In this document: piece after piece, positions 44,474 through 53,445 of the stretch
Layout of the letters: each line of letters starts with the position of its first letter
Position numbering within the stretch: position 1 is the stretch's first letter
Source: Pseudoclavibacter caeni
GTDB taxonomy: Bacteria; Actinomycetota; Actinomycetes; Actinomycetales; Microbacteriaceae
Length of the DNA stretch: 64,000 bases
Direction: 5' to 3'
Assembly (NCBI RefSeq): GCF_008831125.1
Contig: NZ_WBKA01000001.1
Coordinates: 372,001 to 436,000 of the forward strand
Translations under genes and position numbers: made by a program
The notes under the pieces: generated by a model
Database searches by the model: none
What the model was told of the DNA's origin: nothing
What the model saw: the letters and a program-made list of their open reading frames with translations, nothing else

Positions 44474-45694
44474 TCAGTCTGCGCGGCGGCCCAGCCGGAT
44501 GACCGGCACCGCGCTGGTGTCGGTGAGCGGCCCGCTGTGCCGAGAGAGATCTGGCAGCTGGGAGGCGGTGAGCGCCGGCACGAGCACGGCCAGGGCGCAC
44601 AGGATGCCGGCCACGAGCAGGGCGGCCTGTGCTCCGGCCGCGTCGATGACCGCCCCGCCGATCGAGCTGCCGCAGGCGATGCCGGCCAGCAGCCCGCTCG
44701 ACAGCCAGCCGAACGCCTCTGCGGCGTCCGCGCTGCGCAGGCTTGACGTGACCACGTTGTACATGACCGCCAGCGAGGGCGCGGTGCCCATGCCCGCGAT
44801 GAACAGCGTCAGCCCGACCCACCAGCGGTCGGTGGACGCGGCGGCGGCGAGCGTGCCGACGGCGAGCGCCACCTGCCGGGTCGCCATCGACCATGGCCGC
44901 ATCGGCACGCGGGAGAACAACAGCCCGCCCAGGACGGAGCCGAGGGAGAACACGGCGATGATCACGCCGGTGGTCACCCCCTGGTCGGCGAACATGGCCA
45001 CGAGCGCGGTCTCGGTCGCGCCGTACCCGGCGTTCTGCAGGGTGCCGGAGACCACCGTGACCAGCACCGGCCACTTCAGCAGCACCCGGCCGAGGCGTTT
45101 GCCGCTGGGAGCGAACCGCGCCTCGCGCACGGCGGGTGCGGTGAGCACGAGCAGCCCGCCGCCGAGTCCCAGCGCCGCGACCACGAGCAGGCCCACCGAG
45201 GTGCCGGCGGCGGGCACGACGAGCGTGACGATGACCGGGCCGGCGATCCAGATGAGCTCCTGGGTGATCGAGTCGAGCGAGTACACCTCGGCGAGCAGCC
45301 CGCGCGGGGTGATGATCGGATAGACGCTGCGGGCGATCGGCAGGATCGGAGGGGTGAGCAGTCCGAGCGCGAGCGCCGTCGGCAGCAGGCTCGCGAGCGT
45401 GTGCGGGCCGTATGCGAGCACGGCGGTGAGCAGCGCGTTGCCCGCGAGCGTGATGCCGAGCACGCGGCGGGCGCCGAGACGGACGAGTCCGCGGCCGAGC
45501 AGCGGGCCGGAGACGGCGGCGCCCACGGAGAACGCGGCGACGGCGAGGCCGGCGGCGGTGTAGCCGCCCAGCACGCGCTGGACGTGCATGAGCAGGGCGA
45601 TGCTCAGCATCCCCTGGGGCATGCGGGCCACGAGCTGCGCGCCCATCAGGCGCACGAGCCCGCGCACGTGCAGCACGTCGGTCAGTGCGGACAT
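44474..45694 (-). CDS. MFS transporter (second of a paralogous pair)
   Basis: 406 residues, about 12 spans, with the same layout as the product of 21168-22382: LVARMPQGMLSIALLMHVQR at the start, LGRVLLKWPVLVTVVSG in the middle, and the tail LPDLSRHSGPLTDTSAVPVI. The ATG at 45694 follows ACCAGGAGGTGACC. Both copies sit next to amino-acid-metabolising genes, suggesting related export functions. Substrate unknown. Confidence 0.86.
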   Translation of the reverse strand: MSALTDVLHVRGLVRLMGAQLVARMPQGMLSIALLMHVQRVLGGYTAAGLAVAAFSVGAAVSGPLLGRGLVRLGARRVLGITLAGNALLTAVLAYGPHTLASLLPTALALGLLTPPILPIARSVYPIITPRGLLAEVYSLDSITQELIWIAGPVIVTLVVPAAGTSVGLLVVAALGLGGGLLVLTAPAVREARFAPSGKRLGRVLLKWPVLVTVVSGTLQNAGYGATETALVAMFADQGVTTGVIIAVFSLGSVLGGLLFSRVPMRPWSMATRQVALAVGTLAAAASTDRWWVGLTLFIAGMGTAPSLAVMYNVVTSSLRSADAAEAFGWLSSGLLAGIACGSSIGGAVIDAAGAQAALLVAGILCALAVLVPALTASQLPDLSRHSGPLTDTSAVPVIRLGRRAD

Positions 45695-45941
45695 GGTCAC
45701 CTCCTGGTCACGCGGGCGGGCCGCGGGTCTGGGGCATGGGGATGCGGGACGGCCGCCGGCGTGCTCGCCTGACGCGGTCGCTGGCATTGTCGCACATGCC
45801 GGGGGCGCGCGGCAGGGCGGCGTCTTCGTGAGGCACCGGCGTGCTTCAGACGGGGTGGCCGGGTGGGAACCCGCGACCGCCGCCTCCCGGGCGAGGTGAT
45901 GGCGCGGCGTCGCCCGCGGTCGCGTCGGCGACCACGGGGCA

Positions 45942-45947
45942 TAGACT
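45942..45947 (+). promoter_or_regulatory. -10 box of a probable leaderless promoter for hisC
   Basis: TAGACT ends six bases before the ATG at 45954, as at 26160 and 44000. Confidence 0.55.
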
Positions 45948-45953
45948 GGGAGA

Positions 45954-47051
45954 ATGGACGATCCGCGACAACAGCCGTCTGAGACGGCACCCATCAAGCT
46001 GCGCCCCGAGATCGCGAACGCCGCGGTCTACCAGCAGGGGCGCCCTGCACCGGAGGGCGGCTTCAAGCTCTCCTCCAACGAGACCCCCTTCCCGCCGCTG
46101 CCGAGCGTGGTGGCCGCGATCGAGGGCGCGGCCGAGACGATCAACCGGTATCCGGACTCCGCGGCGCGCGGGCTCGTGCGCAGGCTCGCCGCGATGCACC
46201 ACGTCGACGAGTCGCAGGTGGCCGTCGGCCCCGGGTCGATCGCCGTGTTGCGTCAGCTCGTCACCGCCGTCGCCGTGTCCGGCGACGAGGTCGTGTACGC
46301 GTGGCGCTCCTTCGAGGGGTACCCGAGCGTGATGACCCTCAACGGGCCGACCTCCGTGCAGGTGCCGCTCGGCGCCGACGGCCGGCATGACCTCGACGCG
46401 ATGCTCGAGGCGATCACCGACCGCACCCGGGCCGTGCTGCTGTGCAGCCCGAACAACCCGACCGGCACCGTGCTCACCCATGACGAGGTCGAGCGTTTCG
46501 TGGCCTCCGCGCCCTCCGACGTGCTCATCGTCATCGACGAGGCGTATCTCGAGTTCGTGCGCGACGAGGACGCCGTGGACGGGCTCGCGCTCATCGCCGA
46601 CCACCGCAACGTGGTCACCCTGCGCACGCTCTCCAAGGCCTACGGGTTGGCCGGCTTGCGCGCGGGGTACGCGATCGGCGACCCCGCCGTCATCGCCGCC
46701 GTGCGCGCCTCGGGGCTGCCGTTCGAGCTGACCACCGTGACGATCGAGGCGGCCAAGGCCGCCCTCGACGCCCGCGACGAGCTCGACGAGCGCATCGAGA
46801 CGATCGTGCGCCGCCGCAACGGGATCGAGGCCGGGCTCATCGACCAGGGGTGGCACGTCACCCCGTCCCAGGGCAATTTCGTGTGGCTGCCCACCGGCGA
46901 CGACACGCTGCGGGCCGCGGAGATCCTCGAGCGCCACGGCATCATCGCCCGGGTGTTCCCCGAGGGCATCCGCGTCACCGTCGGCGAGCGGGAATCTGTC
47001 GAACCCCTCCTAACAGCCACGGCCGAAATTGTGCGTGGTCTGGAGGTTTGA
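45954..47051 (+). CDS. hisC: Histidinol-phosphate / aromatic aminotransferase
   Basis: 365-residue PLP enzyme, family length. The Schiff-base Lys228 is in RTLSKAYGLAGLRAGY; NPTGT and VIDEAYLEF bind the cofactor; NETPFPPLPS is at the N-terminus. It belongs to the HisC/Pat group, which converts imidazole-acetol phosphate or phenylpyruvate. Since no other his gene is near and it stands before a 2-oxoacid dehydrogenase, an aromatic or branched-chain role (producing the oxo acid for the complex) is equally possible. Probably leaderless. Confidence 0.85.
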   Translation: MDDPRQQPSETAPIKLRPEIANAAVYQQGRPAPEGGFKLSSNETPFPPLPSVVAAIEGAAETINRYPDSAARGLVRRLAAMHHVDESQVAVGPGSIAVLRQLVTAVAVSGDEVVYAWRSFEGYPSVMTLNGPTSVQVPLGADGRHDLDAMLEAITDRTRAVLLCSPNNPTGTVLTHDEVERFVASAPSDVLIVIDEAYLEFVRDEDAVDGLALIADHRNVVTLRTLSKAYGLAGLRAGYAIGDPAVIAAVRASGLPFELTTVTIEAAKAALDARDELDERIETIVRRRNGIEAGLIDQGWHVTPSQGNFVWLPTGDDTLRAAEILERHGIIARVFPEGIRVTVGERESVEPLLTATAEIVRGLEV

Positions 47052-47080
47052 TACCAACCATCGATGTCACGATGGGGGAC

Positions 47081-48325
47081 ATGACGCGTCCCTCGACAGC
47101 TCCAGCACGGCCCGCCCCGGATCGATCCCCAGCCGATCGCCCCGGGGCGGCGTCGTTCGCGGCGGTGCGCCCCGCGGAGGCGGCGCACACGGCGACCTCG
47201 GCGGCCCCGTTCGACCCGGCCGAGGGGGTGCAGTTCCTCGCCCCTGACGGGCGGCTGCGCCGCAACGCCCGCAACGAGCCGTACGCGGCGATCGTCGACG
47301 CGCTGGATGAGGGGACGCTGCGCGCCCTGTACCGCGACATGGCGGTGATGCGCCGGCTCGACGCCGAGGCGACCGCGCTGCAGCGGCAGGGGCAGCTGGC
47401 GCTGTGGGTGCCGTCCGTCGGTCAGGAGGGCGCGCAGGTCGGCGCCGGCCGCGCCACGCGCGCCCAGGACTGGGTGATGCCCTCGTACCGCGAGCACGTG
47501 ATCGGCATGATCCGCGGCGTCGACTTCGTCGACCTGCTGCGGATGCTGCGCGGCGTCACCCACGGCGGGTGGGACTGGCGTGCCACGCACTTCCACCTCT
47601 ACACGCTCGTGATCGGCACGCAGGCCCTGCACGGCACCGGGTACGCCCAGGGTGTCGCCCTCGACGGACTCGTCGGCACGGGCGACCCGGCCCGCGACAC
47701 GGCGGTGCTCACCTGCTTCGGAGACGGGGCGACGAGCGAGGGCGACGTCTCCGAGGCGATGGTCTACGCCGAGAGCCTGCACGTGCCCGAGGTGTTCCTG
47801 TGCCAGAACAACCAGTGGGCGATCTCGGTGCCCACCGGCGTGCAGGCCGCCCGACCGATCGCCGACCGCGCCGCTGGGTTCGGCCTGCGCGCCGAGCGCA
47901 TCGACGGCAACGATGTGCTCGCCGCCTATGCCGTCACGCGCGCACAGCTCGACGCCGCCCGCGCGGGGGAGGGGCCGGGGCTCGTCGAGGCGGTGACGTT
48001 CCGCATGGGCGCGCACACCACCTCCGACGACCCGACGAAGTACCGGACCCGCGAGCTCGAACAGGCCTGGGCCGAGCGTGACCCGATCGCCCGCTACGAG
48101 ACCTGGCTGCGCCACGACCGCGACGTGCCGCAGACGTTCTTCGACGAGGTCGCCGCCTTCGCCGAGGCCGAGGCTCGCCGCGTGCGCGAGGCCGTGCCCG
48201 CCCTGCCCGACCCTGATCCGGTGAGCATGTTCGCGCACGTGTACACGGAGCCGAACCCGGTCACCGAGGCGCAGGCGGCCTGGCTGGCCGACTATGAGGC
48301 CGGTTTCGAGGACGAGGAGGCGTGA
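47081..48325 (+). CDS. bkdA: 2-Oxoacid dehydrogenase E1 component, alpha subunit (branched-chain/pyruvate type)
   Basis: 414 residues. Decarboxylates a 2-oxo acid with thiamine diphosphate and transfers the acyl group to E2. The ThDP motif begins GDGATSEGDVSEAM and ends QNNQWAIS. The loop regulated by kinases in eukaryotes is MGAHTTSDDPTKYR. The YREHVIGMIRGVD region and a 60-residue disordered N-terminus are typical of actinomycete branched-chain E1alpha proteins. The ATG at 47081 follows GATGGGGGAC; an in-frame ATG at 47072 is possible. Branched-chain oxo acids are preferred over pyruvate by similarity, but this is not certain. Confidence 0.88.
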   Translation: MTRPSTAPARPAPDRSPADRPGAASFAAVRPAEAAHTATSAAPFDPAEGVQFLAPDGRLRRNARNEPYAAIVDALDEGTLRALYRDMAVMRRLDAEATALQRQGQLALWVPSVGQEGAQVGAGRATRAQDWVMPSYREHVIGMIRGVDFVDLLRMLRGVTHGGWDWRATHFHLYTLVIGTQALHGTGYAQGVALDGLVGTGDPARDTAVLTCFGDGATSEGDVSEAMVYAESLHVPEVFLCQNNQWAISVPTGVQAARPIADRAAGFGLRAERIDGNDVLAAYAVTRAQLDAARAGEGPGLVEAVTFRMGAHTTSDDPTKYRTRELEQAWAERDPIARYETWLRHDRDVPQTFFDEVAAFAEAEARRVREAVPALPDPDPVSMFAHVYTEPNPVTEAQAAWLADYEAGFEDEEA

Positions 48326-48327
48326 CG

Positions 48328-49440
48328 GTGGCGGCAGAGCAGACCTCGCAGGTCGGGGCGACACGGACGGATGCGGCGGCCCGGGACGACACGGCGGCCT
48401 GGGGAGCCGGGCGGGATGGCCGTCGGGCGGATGGGACCGGGGCGGGCGCCGCGGGCGCGGCACGCGTGCGCGAGTTGCCGATGGCCCGGGCGATCAACAA
48501 GGGGCTGCATGACGTGCTCGCCGCGGACGACCGGGTGCTGCTGTACGGGGAGGACGTGGGCGCGCTCGGCGGCGTGTTCACCGTGACCGCCGGGCTGCAG
48601 CGCGAGTTCGGCGTCCGCCGCGTGTACGACTCGCCGCTGGCCGAGTCGGGCCTCGTCGGCACCGCGATCGGCCTGGCGATGCGCGGCTGGCGGCCGATCG
48701 TCGAGATCCAGTTCGACGGCTTCGTGTTCCCCGCCTTCAACCAGATCACCTCGCAGCTGGCCCGGCAGACGAACCGGCACGAGGGCTCCCTGTCGATGCC
48801 GGTCGTCATCCGGCTGCCCTACGGCGGCGGGGTCGGCGCGATCGAGCACCATCAGGAGAGCCCCGAGGCCTACTTCGCGCACACCCCGGGGCTGCGGGTC
48901 GTCGCCCCGGCCACCGCGAACGACGCGTACTGGATGATCCGCCAGGCCGTCGCGAGCGACGACCCCGTGGTCTTCCTCGAGCCGAAGCGGCGCTACTGGC
49001 AGAAGGGGCCGGTCTCGTTCGAGGCCCCGCCCGCCGGGCTGCACCGCTCCCGCGTCGTGCGTCCCGGTGACCGGGTCACCCTGATCGGCTGGGGGTCGAT
49101 GGTGCCGGTGATGCTCGACGCCGCGGAGATCGCCGACGGTGAGGGCGTCAGCGTCGAGGTCGTCGACATCCGCTCGATCTCGCCGATCGACTACGGGCCG
49201 ATCGTCGAGTCGGTCGAGCGCACCGGGCATGCGGTCGTCGTCGCCGAGGCCCCGGGCGCCGTGTCGGTCGCCAGCGAGATCGCCGCCCAGCTCGGCGAGC
49301 GGGCGTTCTACTCGCTGGAGGCCCCGGTGGCGCGGGTGACCGGCTTCGACGTGCCGTTCCCGCCGGCCCGGCTCGAGGGATCCTACGTGCCCGACGCCGA
49401 CCGCGTGCTCGACGCGGTGGATCGGGTGCTCGAGTACTGA
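48328..49440 (+). CDS. bkdB: 2-Oxoacid dehydrogenase E1 component, beta subunit
   Basis: 370 residues from the GTG at 48328, chosen because the GAGGAGG site is then seven bases away; the GTG at 48322, overlapping the E1alpha stop, is one base from that site and less likely. The first 45 residues are Ala/Gly/Asp rich and unconserved. The conserved part starts at [19 protein letters not shown]. Transketolase pyrimidine-domain motifs are present: [29 protein letters not shown], and the C-terminal [11 protein letters not shown]. It forms the alpha2beta2 E1 with the preceding subunit. Confidence 0.9.
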   Translation: MAAEQTSQVGATRTDAAARDDTAAWGAGRDGRRADGTGAGAAGAARVRELPMARAINKGLHDVLAADDRVLLYGEDVGALGGVFTVTAGLQREFGVRRVYDSPLAESGLVGTAIGLAMRGWRPIVEIQFDGFVFPAFNQITSQLARQTNRHEGSLSMPVVIRLPYGGGVGAIEHHQESPEAYFAHTPGLRVVAPATANDAYWMIRQAVASDDPVVFLEPKRRYWQKGPVSFEAPPAGLHRSRVVRPGDRVTLIGWGSMVPVMLDAAEIADGEGVSVEVVDIRSISPIDYGPIVESVERTGHAVVVAEAPGAVSVASEIAAQLGERAFYSLEAPVARVTGFDVPFPPARLEGSYVPDADRVLDAVDRVLEY

Positions 49441-49504
49441 GCCGGGCGCGGTCAGGGCGCAGAGACGTGAAGACGCAAGAGGACCGAGGATGCGAGGAGT
49501 CCGC

Positions 49505-51190
49505 ATGAGCGAGACATTCCGACTGCCCGACGTGGGCGAGGGCCTGGACGAGGCCGAGATCGTGCGGTGGCTGGTCGCCCCCGGCGACACGGTCGCCGTG
49601 AACCAGACGGTGGTGGAGATCGAGACGGCCAAGTCGGTCGTCGAGCTGCCCTCGCCGTTCGCCGGCACGGTGGAGACGCTGCACGCCGCGGAGGGTGAGA
49701 TCGTCCAGCTCGGCGGCCCGCTGCTCACCGTCGCGGCGGATGCGGCGGCTGCGGCGGCTGCGGCGGCTGCGGCGGATGCGGCGGCTGCGGCGGCTGCGGC
49801 GGCTGCGGCGGATGCGGCGGATGCGGCGGATGCGGCCGGCGACTGGCGTGCGGATGCACCACGGTCGGGCGGCGTGACGGATGCGGCGACCGTGCCCTCA
49901 CCGGACGCCCGGGCCGCGGCCGACGACGCGGACGAGCGCCCCGTCGCGAATCTCGTCGGCTACGGGGCGAGCCCGGCCCCCAGGTCGCGACGCGCGCACC
50001 GCCGGCACGGCCACAGCGCGTCCCAGCACACGCAGACCGACGCGCGCACGGCATCCGCCCGCGGCACGGGCCGGCCGACGCGCGCGCACGACGACCGCCG
50101 CCCGCCCGCGATCGCCCGCCCGCCGATCCGCCGGCTCGCCCGCGATCTCGGCGTCGCGCTCGCGGACGTGCACGGTACCGGTCGAGGCGGCGAGGTCACC
50201 CGCGAGGACGTGCTCGCGCACGCGCGGCAGGTGAGCGTCTTCCGCAACATCGAGACGCCGGACTGGCCGGCCGAGCGCGAGCAGGTCGTGCCCGTACGCC
50301 ATGCTGCGGGCTCGGGTGTCGCGGATGTCGCTGACACCGCGTCGGACGTCGCGGGCGCTGCGGGTGCTGTGCCGGGGGTCTCGAACACGGCAGGTGCTGC
50401 GTCGGGGGCGGGATCGGATGCGGGCCCGTCCGCCGTCGCGCCGGATGTGTCGCGCGGGGCTGGAGCCGGCCCGGACGGCGCTGTCGGCCCGGACGCGCTG
50501 CGCGACGAGATCGTGCGCGTGCACGGGGTGCGCCGGTCGATCGCCCGGGCGATGGTGTCGAGCGCGTTCACCGCGCCCCATGTGACCGTCTTCGTCGACG
50601 TGGACGCGACCCGCACGATGGAGGTCGTGCAGCGGTTGAAGCACTCGCCGTCGTTCGCGGACGTGAAGGTCTCGCCGCTGCTCGTGATGGCGAAGGCCGT
50701 CATCTGGGCGGCGCGGCGCAACCCGCAGGCGAACTCGAGCTTCGACGACGAGCGGATCACGATCCACCACTACGTGAACCTGGGCATCGCCGCGGCCACG
50801 CCCCGCGGGCTGCTCGTGCCGAACATCAAGGATGCCCAGCGGCTGAGCCTGCGCGAGCTCGCCCGCGCCCTCGGCGACCTCACCGCGACCGCCCGGGCCG
50901 GGCGCACGCCCCCGGAGGACATGCAGCACGGCACGATCACGATCAGCAACATTGGGGTGTTCGGCGTCGACGCCGGCACGCCGATCCTCAACCCGGGCGA
51001 GGTGGCGATCGTGGCGATGGGCGCGATCCGACAGAAGCCCTGGGTCGTCGACGGCGAGGTGCGGCCCCGCTACGTCACGACGGTGTCGGCCTCGTTCGAC
51101 CACCGCTGCGTCGACGGGGACGTCGCCAGTCGCTTCACCGCCGACGTCGCCTCGGTGCTCGAGGAGCCCGCGCTGCTGCTCGACGTGTGA
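49505..51190 (+). CDS. bkdC: 2-Oxoacid dehydrogenase E2 (dihydrolipoamide acyltransferase)
   Basis: 561 residues. Domain order: one lipoyl domain (1-78, lipoyl Lys43 in [14 protein letters not shown]), an Ala/Asp linker encoded by a 9-bp minisatellite, a Ser/Arg/His-rich linker, the E3/E1-binding domain (about 200-240, [21 protein letters not shown]), a second low-complexity linker rich in Ala/Gly/Ser, and the catalytic domain with [15 protein letters not shown] (active His and Asp). No E3 (lipoamide dehydrogenase) gene is in the window, so it must be shared with another complex. The ATG at 49505 follows GCGAGGAGTCCGC. Confidence 0.92.
   Translation: MSETFRLPDVGEGLDEAEIVRWLVAPGDTVAVNQTVVEIETAKSVVELPSPFAGTVETLHAAEGEIVQLGGPLLTVAADAAAAAAAAAAADAAAAAAAAAAADAADAADAAGDWRADAPRSGGVTDAATVPSPDARAAADDADERPVANLVGYGASPAPRSRRAHRRHGHSASQHTQTDARTASARGTGRPTRAHDDRRPPAIARPPIRRLARDLGVALADVHGTGRGGEVTREDVLAHARQVSVFRNIETPDWPAEREQVVPVRHAAGSGVADVADTASDVAGAAGAVPGVSNTAGAASGAGSDAGPSAVAPDVSRGAGAGPDGAVGPDALRDEIVRVHGVRRSIARAMVSSAFTAPHVTVFVDVDATRTMEVVQRLKHSPSFADVKVSPLLVMAKAVIWAARRNPQANSSFDDERITIHHYVNLGIAAATPRGLLVPNIKDAQRLSLRELARALGDLTATARAGRTPPEDMQHGTITISNIGVFGVDAGTPILNPGEVAIVAMGAIRQKPWVVDGEVRPRYVTTVSASFDHRCVDGDVASRFTADVASVLEEPALLLDV
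49733..49831 (+). repeat. 9-bp coding minisatellite, 11 units, in the E2 linker
   Basis: Eleven uninterrupted units of GCGGCGG(A/C)T. Reading the variable base, the order is A,C,C,C,A,C,C,C,A,A,A, i.e. a four-unit block twice and then three A-type units. Each unit encodes Ala-Ala-Asp or Ala-Ala-Ala, so copy-number change keeps the frame and only alters linker length. Confidence 0.95.
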
Positions 51191-51239
51191 GGGCAGTCGC
51201 GTCGGGCTGCGATGCCTGCGAGAGCTGGGGTGGGGACGC

Positions 51240-51275
51240 AGAGCGGCCCCGAAGCAGGCGCTCCGGGGCCGCTCT
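51240..51275. terminator. Bidirectional terminator between E2 and rpmJ
   Basis: 12-bp perfect stem (AGAGCGGCCCCG and its complement) with a 12-base loop, between two convergent genes. Confidence 0.8.
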
Positions 51276-51293
51276 GTCGAACGATCCGGTGGA

Positions 51294-51416
51294 TCAGCCC
51301 TGACGGCCGTTCCAGCGGGGGTTCTTCTTGTTGATCACGTAGGTGTGGCCGCGACGACGAACGATCTTCGAGCCGGGCTTGTTCTTCAGTGACTTGAGCG
51401 ATGCGCGAACCTTCAT
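51294..51416 (-). CDS. rpmJ: Ribosomal protein L36, zinc-free type
   Basis: 40 residues, [20 protein letters not shown] onward, ending [10 protein letters not shown]. It has no cysteines, so it is the C-minus paralogue rather than the zinc-ribbon form (normally three Cys and one His). AAGAAGGAGTGACC precedes the ATG. A TATGAT box on the minus strand (51504-51509) could be its -10, giving a leader of about 80 bases. In other actinomycetes C-minus ribosomal paralogues are made under zinc limitation by loss of Zur repression; a zinc importer and a Fur-family gene lie 4-8 kb away. Confidence 0.93.
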   Translation of the reverse strand: MKVRASLKSLKNKPGSKIVRRRGHTYVINKKNPRWNGRQG

Positions 51417-51652
51417 GGTCACTCCTTCTCTTCTCGGTGGGCGTGCCATTCACCGAGACCGGCAAATACACGAAAGACTGCACGGGCATGAGCCCGACGC
51501 TCGATCATATCGCACTCACGGGCGGAGCGCATCCGTCGGCGTGCCGGGTGTGTGACGCCGGGATGTGCGCACGAATGCAGGGACTCGGCGCCCGAGACAC
51601 GGATGCAGAGAAGCCGGCCGAGGATGCTACGGTTATTGCGACTCGTGAGCGA

Positions 51653-51726
51653 TAGTGGTGCGGTGCCCTCTCCCTGAGCCGGCACACCCGAACACCTGAA
51701 GGGATCACCGTCGCCGCAGGTGGAGA
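51653..51726 (+). promoter_or_regulatory. Probable TPP riboswitch upstream of the YkoE-like gene
   Basis: Contains, in the order and spacing of a THI-box, TGCCC, CTGAG (51674-51678), GGCA, ACCC (51686-51689), ACCTGA (51694-51699) and CGCAGG (51715-51720). TGCC/GGCA can pair as the P3-side stem. The 3' end runs into GGAGAG (51722-51727), the ribosome site for the ATG at 51734, so ligand binding could hide it. TACGGT (51628-51633) may be the -10. Judged by eye, without a covariance search. Confidence 0.55.
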
Positions 51727-51733
51727 GAAGCAG

Positions 51734-52342
51734 ATGCACATGAACGACGCGCCCGAACTGACGCAGCCGACGCGACCGACGCAGGCCGGACGTCCCGGCG
51801 GCGTGTGGCACTGGACGACGCGGGAGCTGCTCGTCGCCGCGACGATCGGCGCGCTCGGGGCGGCCCTCACCGCCGCGACGAAGGCCGCGGCCACCGCGCT
51901 GTACGCGATCTCGCCGGTGCTCGCCGCGCCGATGACCGGCACCGCCCTGTTCGTCGGCGTGCTCGCGGCGAGCCTGATCCGGCGTCCGGGCGCGGCCCTC
52001 GTCGCCGGGGCCGTCGCTGCGATCGTGGTCACCCCCTTCGGCGGCTTCAACCCGCGCAACCTCGTCGCGGCCGCGGTGGTCGCGATCGCCGTCGAGCTCG
52101 CCGCGCTCGTCAGCCGGTACCGGATGCTCACCTGGTACGGCGTGCTGCTCGCCGCGCTGCTCAACGGCGCCTTCCTGCTGAGCATTCACTGGCTCGTGTG
52201 GCGGATGTCCCAGATGGTGCCGGCCCTGCAGATCGGCACCGCCGTCTCCCTCGTCGGCGCGCAGATCGTGTGGGCCGCGCTCGGCGTCGTCGTCGCGCGG
52301 ATGCTGGCGCGCGCCGGCGTGCACGTCTCGACCTCGCGTTGA
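51734..52342 (+). CDS. ECF transporter S component, YkoE-like (thiamine/HMP family)
   Basis: 202-residue membrane protein with about five to six spans; HWTTRELLVAATIGALGAAL at the start and ASLIRRPGAALVAGAVAAIV are typical of YkoE-like substrate-capture proteins. These bind thiamine or its pyrimidine precursor and work with an ECF ATPase and T-component. Neither is encoded here, so it would need a shared ECF module elsewhere. The probable TPP riboswitch directly upstream supports the thiamine assignment. It overlaps nothing downstream but lies only 12 bases before a metal-type permease gene, so some co-transcription is expected. Confidence 0.75.
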   Translation: MHMNDAPELTQPTRPTQAGRPGGVWHWTTRELLVAATIGALGAALTAATKAAATALYAISPVLAAPMTGTALFVGVLAASLIRRPGAALVAGAVAAIVVTPFGGFNPRNLVAAAVVAIAVELAALVSRYRMLTWYGVLLAALLNGAFLLSIHWLVWRMSQMVPALQIGTAVSLVGAQIVWAALGVVVARMLARAGVHVSTSR

Positions 52343-52353
52343 TCGAGGACGCC

Positions 52354-53445
52354 ATGGCCCGGAACCCCGATGCCTCCCGCGACACCGTGGCGGGCCACGA
52401 CCTCTCGCCCGAGGCCGCCGCGACCCCCGACTCCTTCCGCGCCGCCGCGGCGCCTGCCCGCCGCATCATCGCGCTCGCCGTCGCGCTCGCGGCCGCCGCG
52501 GGCTTCCTCGCCGTGCGCTGGGCGAACCCGCTGTCCGATGCGACGCCGGGCGAGGATCTCTCCGACTGGCTGACCCTGTCGCTCAGCGTGCTCGTCGAGT
52601 CATTCCCCTTCGTGGTGCTCGGCATCGTCATCGCGATCGTGCTGCGGCACTGGCTGCCGCCGGGGCTGCTGCTGAACCGTCTGCCCCGGCGCGGCATCCC
52701 GCGGCGCGCGGTCATCTCGCTGTTCGGCATCCTGCTGCCGGTGTGCGAATGCGGCAACGTGCCGGTCACCCGCGGGTTCCTCGACCGCGGCATGAGCGTC
52801 GGCGACGCGCTGACGTTCCTCATCGCCGCGCCGGTGGTCAACCCCGTGACGATCATCACGACCTGGCAGGCGTTCGGCTGGCAGAACGGCGTGCTCGTCG
52901 CCCGCGTGGGCGGGGCGCTGCTGCTGGCGAACCTGGTCGGCTGGCTGTTCAGCCTGCATCCCGAGCCCCGGTCGCTGCTCGTGCCCGCCTTCGCCGCGGG
53001 ATGCGACGCGAGCCACGCCCATGCGGGCGGCGGCAGGATGCTGCGCCGGCTGCGCGAGAGCGGCGACACGTTCCGGTCCGAGACGGCCTCGATGCTGCTC
53101 GCCCTCGTCGCGGGCGGGGCGATCGCCGGCGCGATCCAGGTGTTCGTGCCCCGGTCGACGCTCGTGGCGCTGGGCGGAGACCCGCTGTGGGGCGTGGTCG
53201 CGCTCACGGTGCTCGCCTTCATCGTGTCGGTGTGCTCCACGGTCGACGCGTTCTTCATCCTCGCGGTGGGGTCGACGTTCCTGCCCGGGGCGCTCGTGGC
53301 CTTCCTGCTGCTCGGCGCGATCCTCGACGTGCGGATGCTCGCCCTGCTGCGCACCACGTTCCGCTGGCGGCTGCTCGGCTGGCTGCTCGCGATCGTTGTG
53401 CTGTTCTCGATCACGACGGGGGTGGTGGTCAATGCGCTCGTCTGA
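52354..53445 (+). CDS. Permease of the YraQ/ArsP-like (DUF318) family
   Basis: 363 residues with 8-9 spans after a hydrophilic N-terminus. PVCECGNVPVTRGFLDRGM and AAPVVNPVTIITTW are the two half-site motifs of the family; the CEC..N motif is the likely functional centre. A short His-containing loop (CDASHAHAGG) faces one side. In several actinomycetes this permease and a TIGR03943 protein, as here, form a conserved pair linked to zinc control. Transported species unproven. The start at ATG 52354 has GATCGAGGACGCC upstream; a TTG at 52339 overlapping the previous stop is an alternative. Confidence 0.8.
   Translation: MARNPDASRDTVAGHDLSPEAAATPDSFRAAAAPARRIIALAVALAAAAGFLAVRWANPLSDATPGEDLSDWLTLSLSVLVESFPFVVLGIVIAIVLRHWLPPGLLLNRLPRRGIPRRAVISLFGILLPVCECGNVPVTRGFLDRGMSVGDALTFLIAAPVVNPVTIITTWQAFGWQNGVLVARVGGALLLANLVGWLFSLHPEPRSLLVPAFAAGCDASHAHAGGGRMLRRLRESGDTFRSETASMLLALVAGGAIAGAIQVFVPRSTLVALGGDPLWGVVALTVLAFIVSVCSTVDAFFILAVGSTFLPGALVAFLLLGAILDVRMLALLRTTFRWRLLGWLLAIVVLFSITTGVVVNALV

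Noticed and set aside
49733-49831. Possible CRISPR array or regulatory repeat
   Set aside because: Nine-base units without spacers, in frame inside the E2 gene; it is a coding minisatellite.
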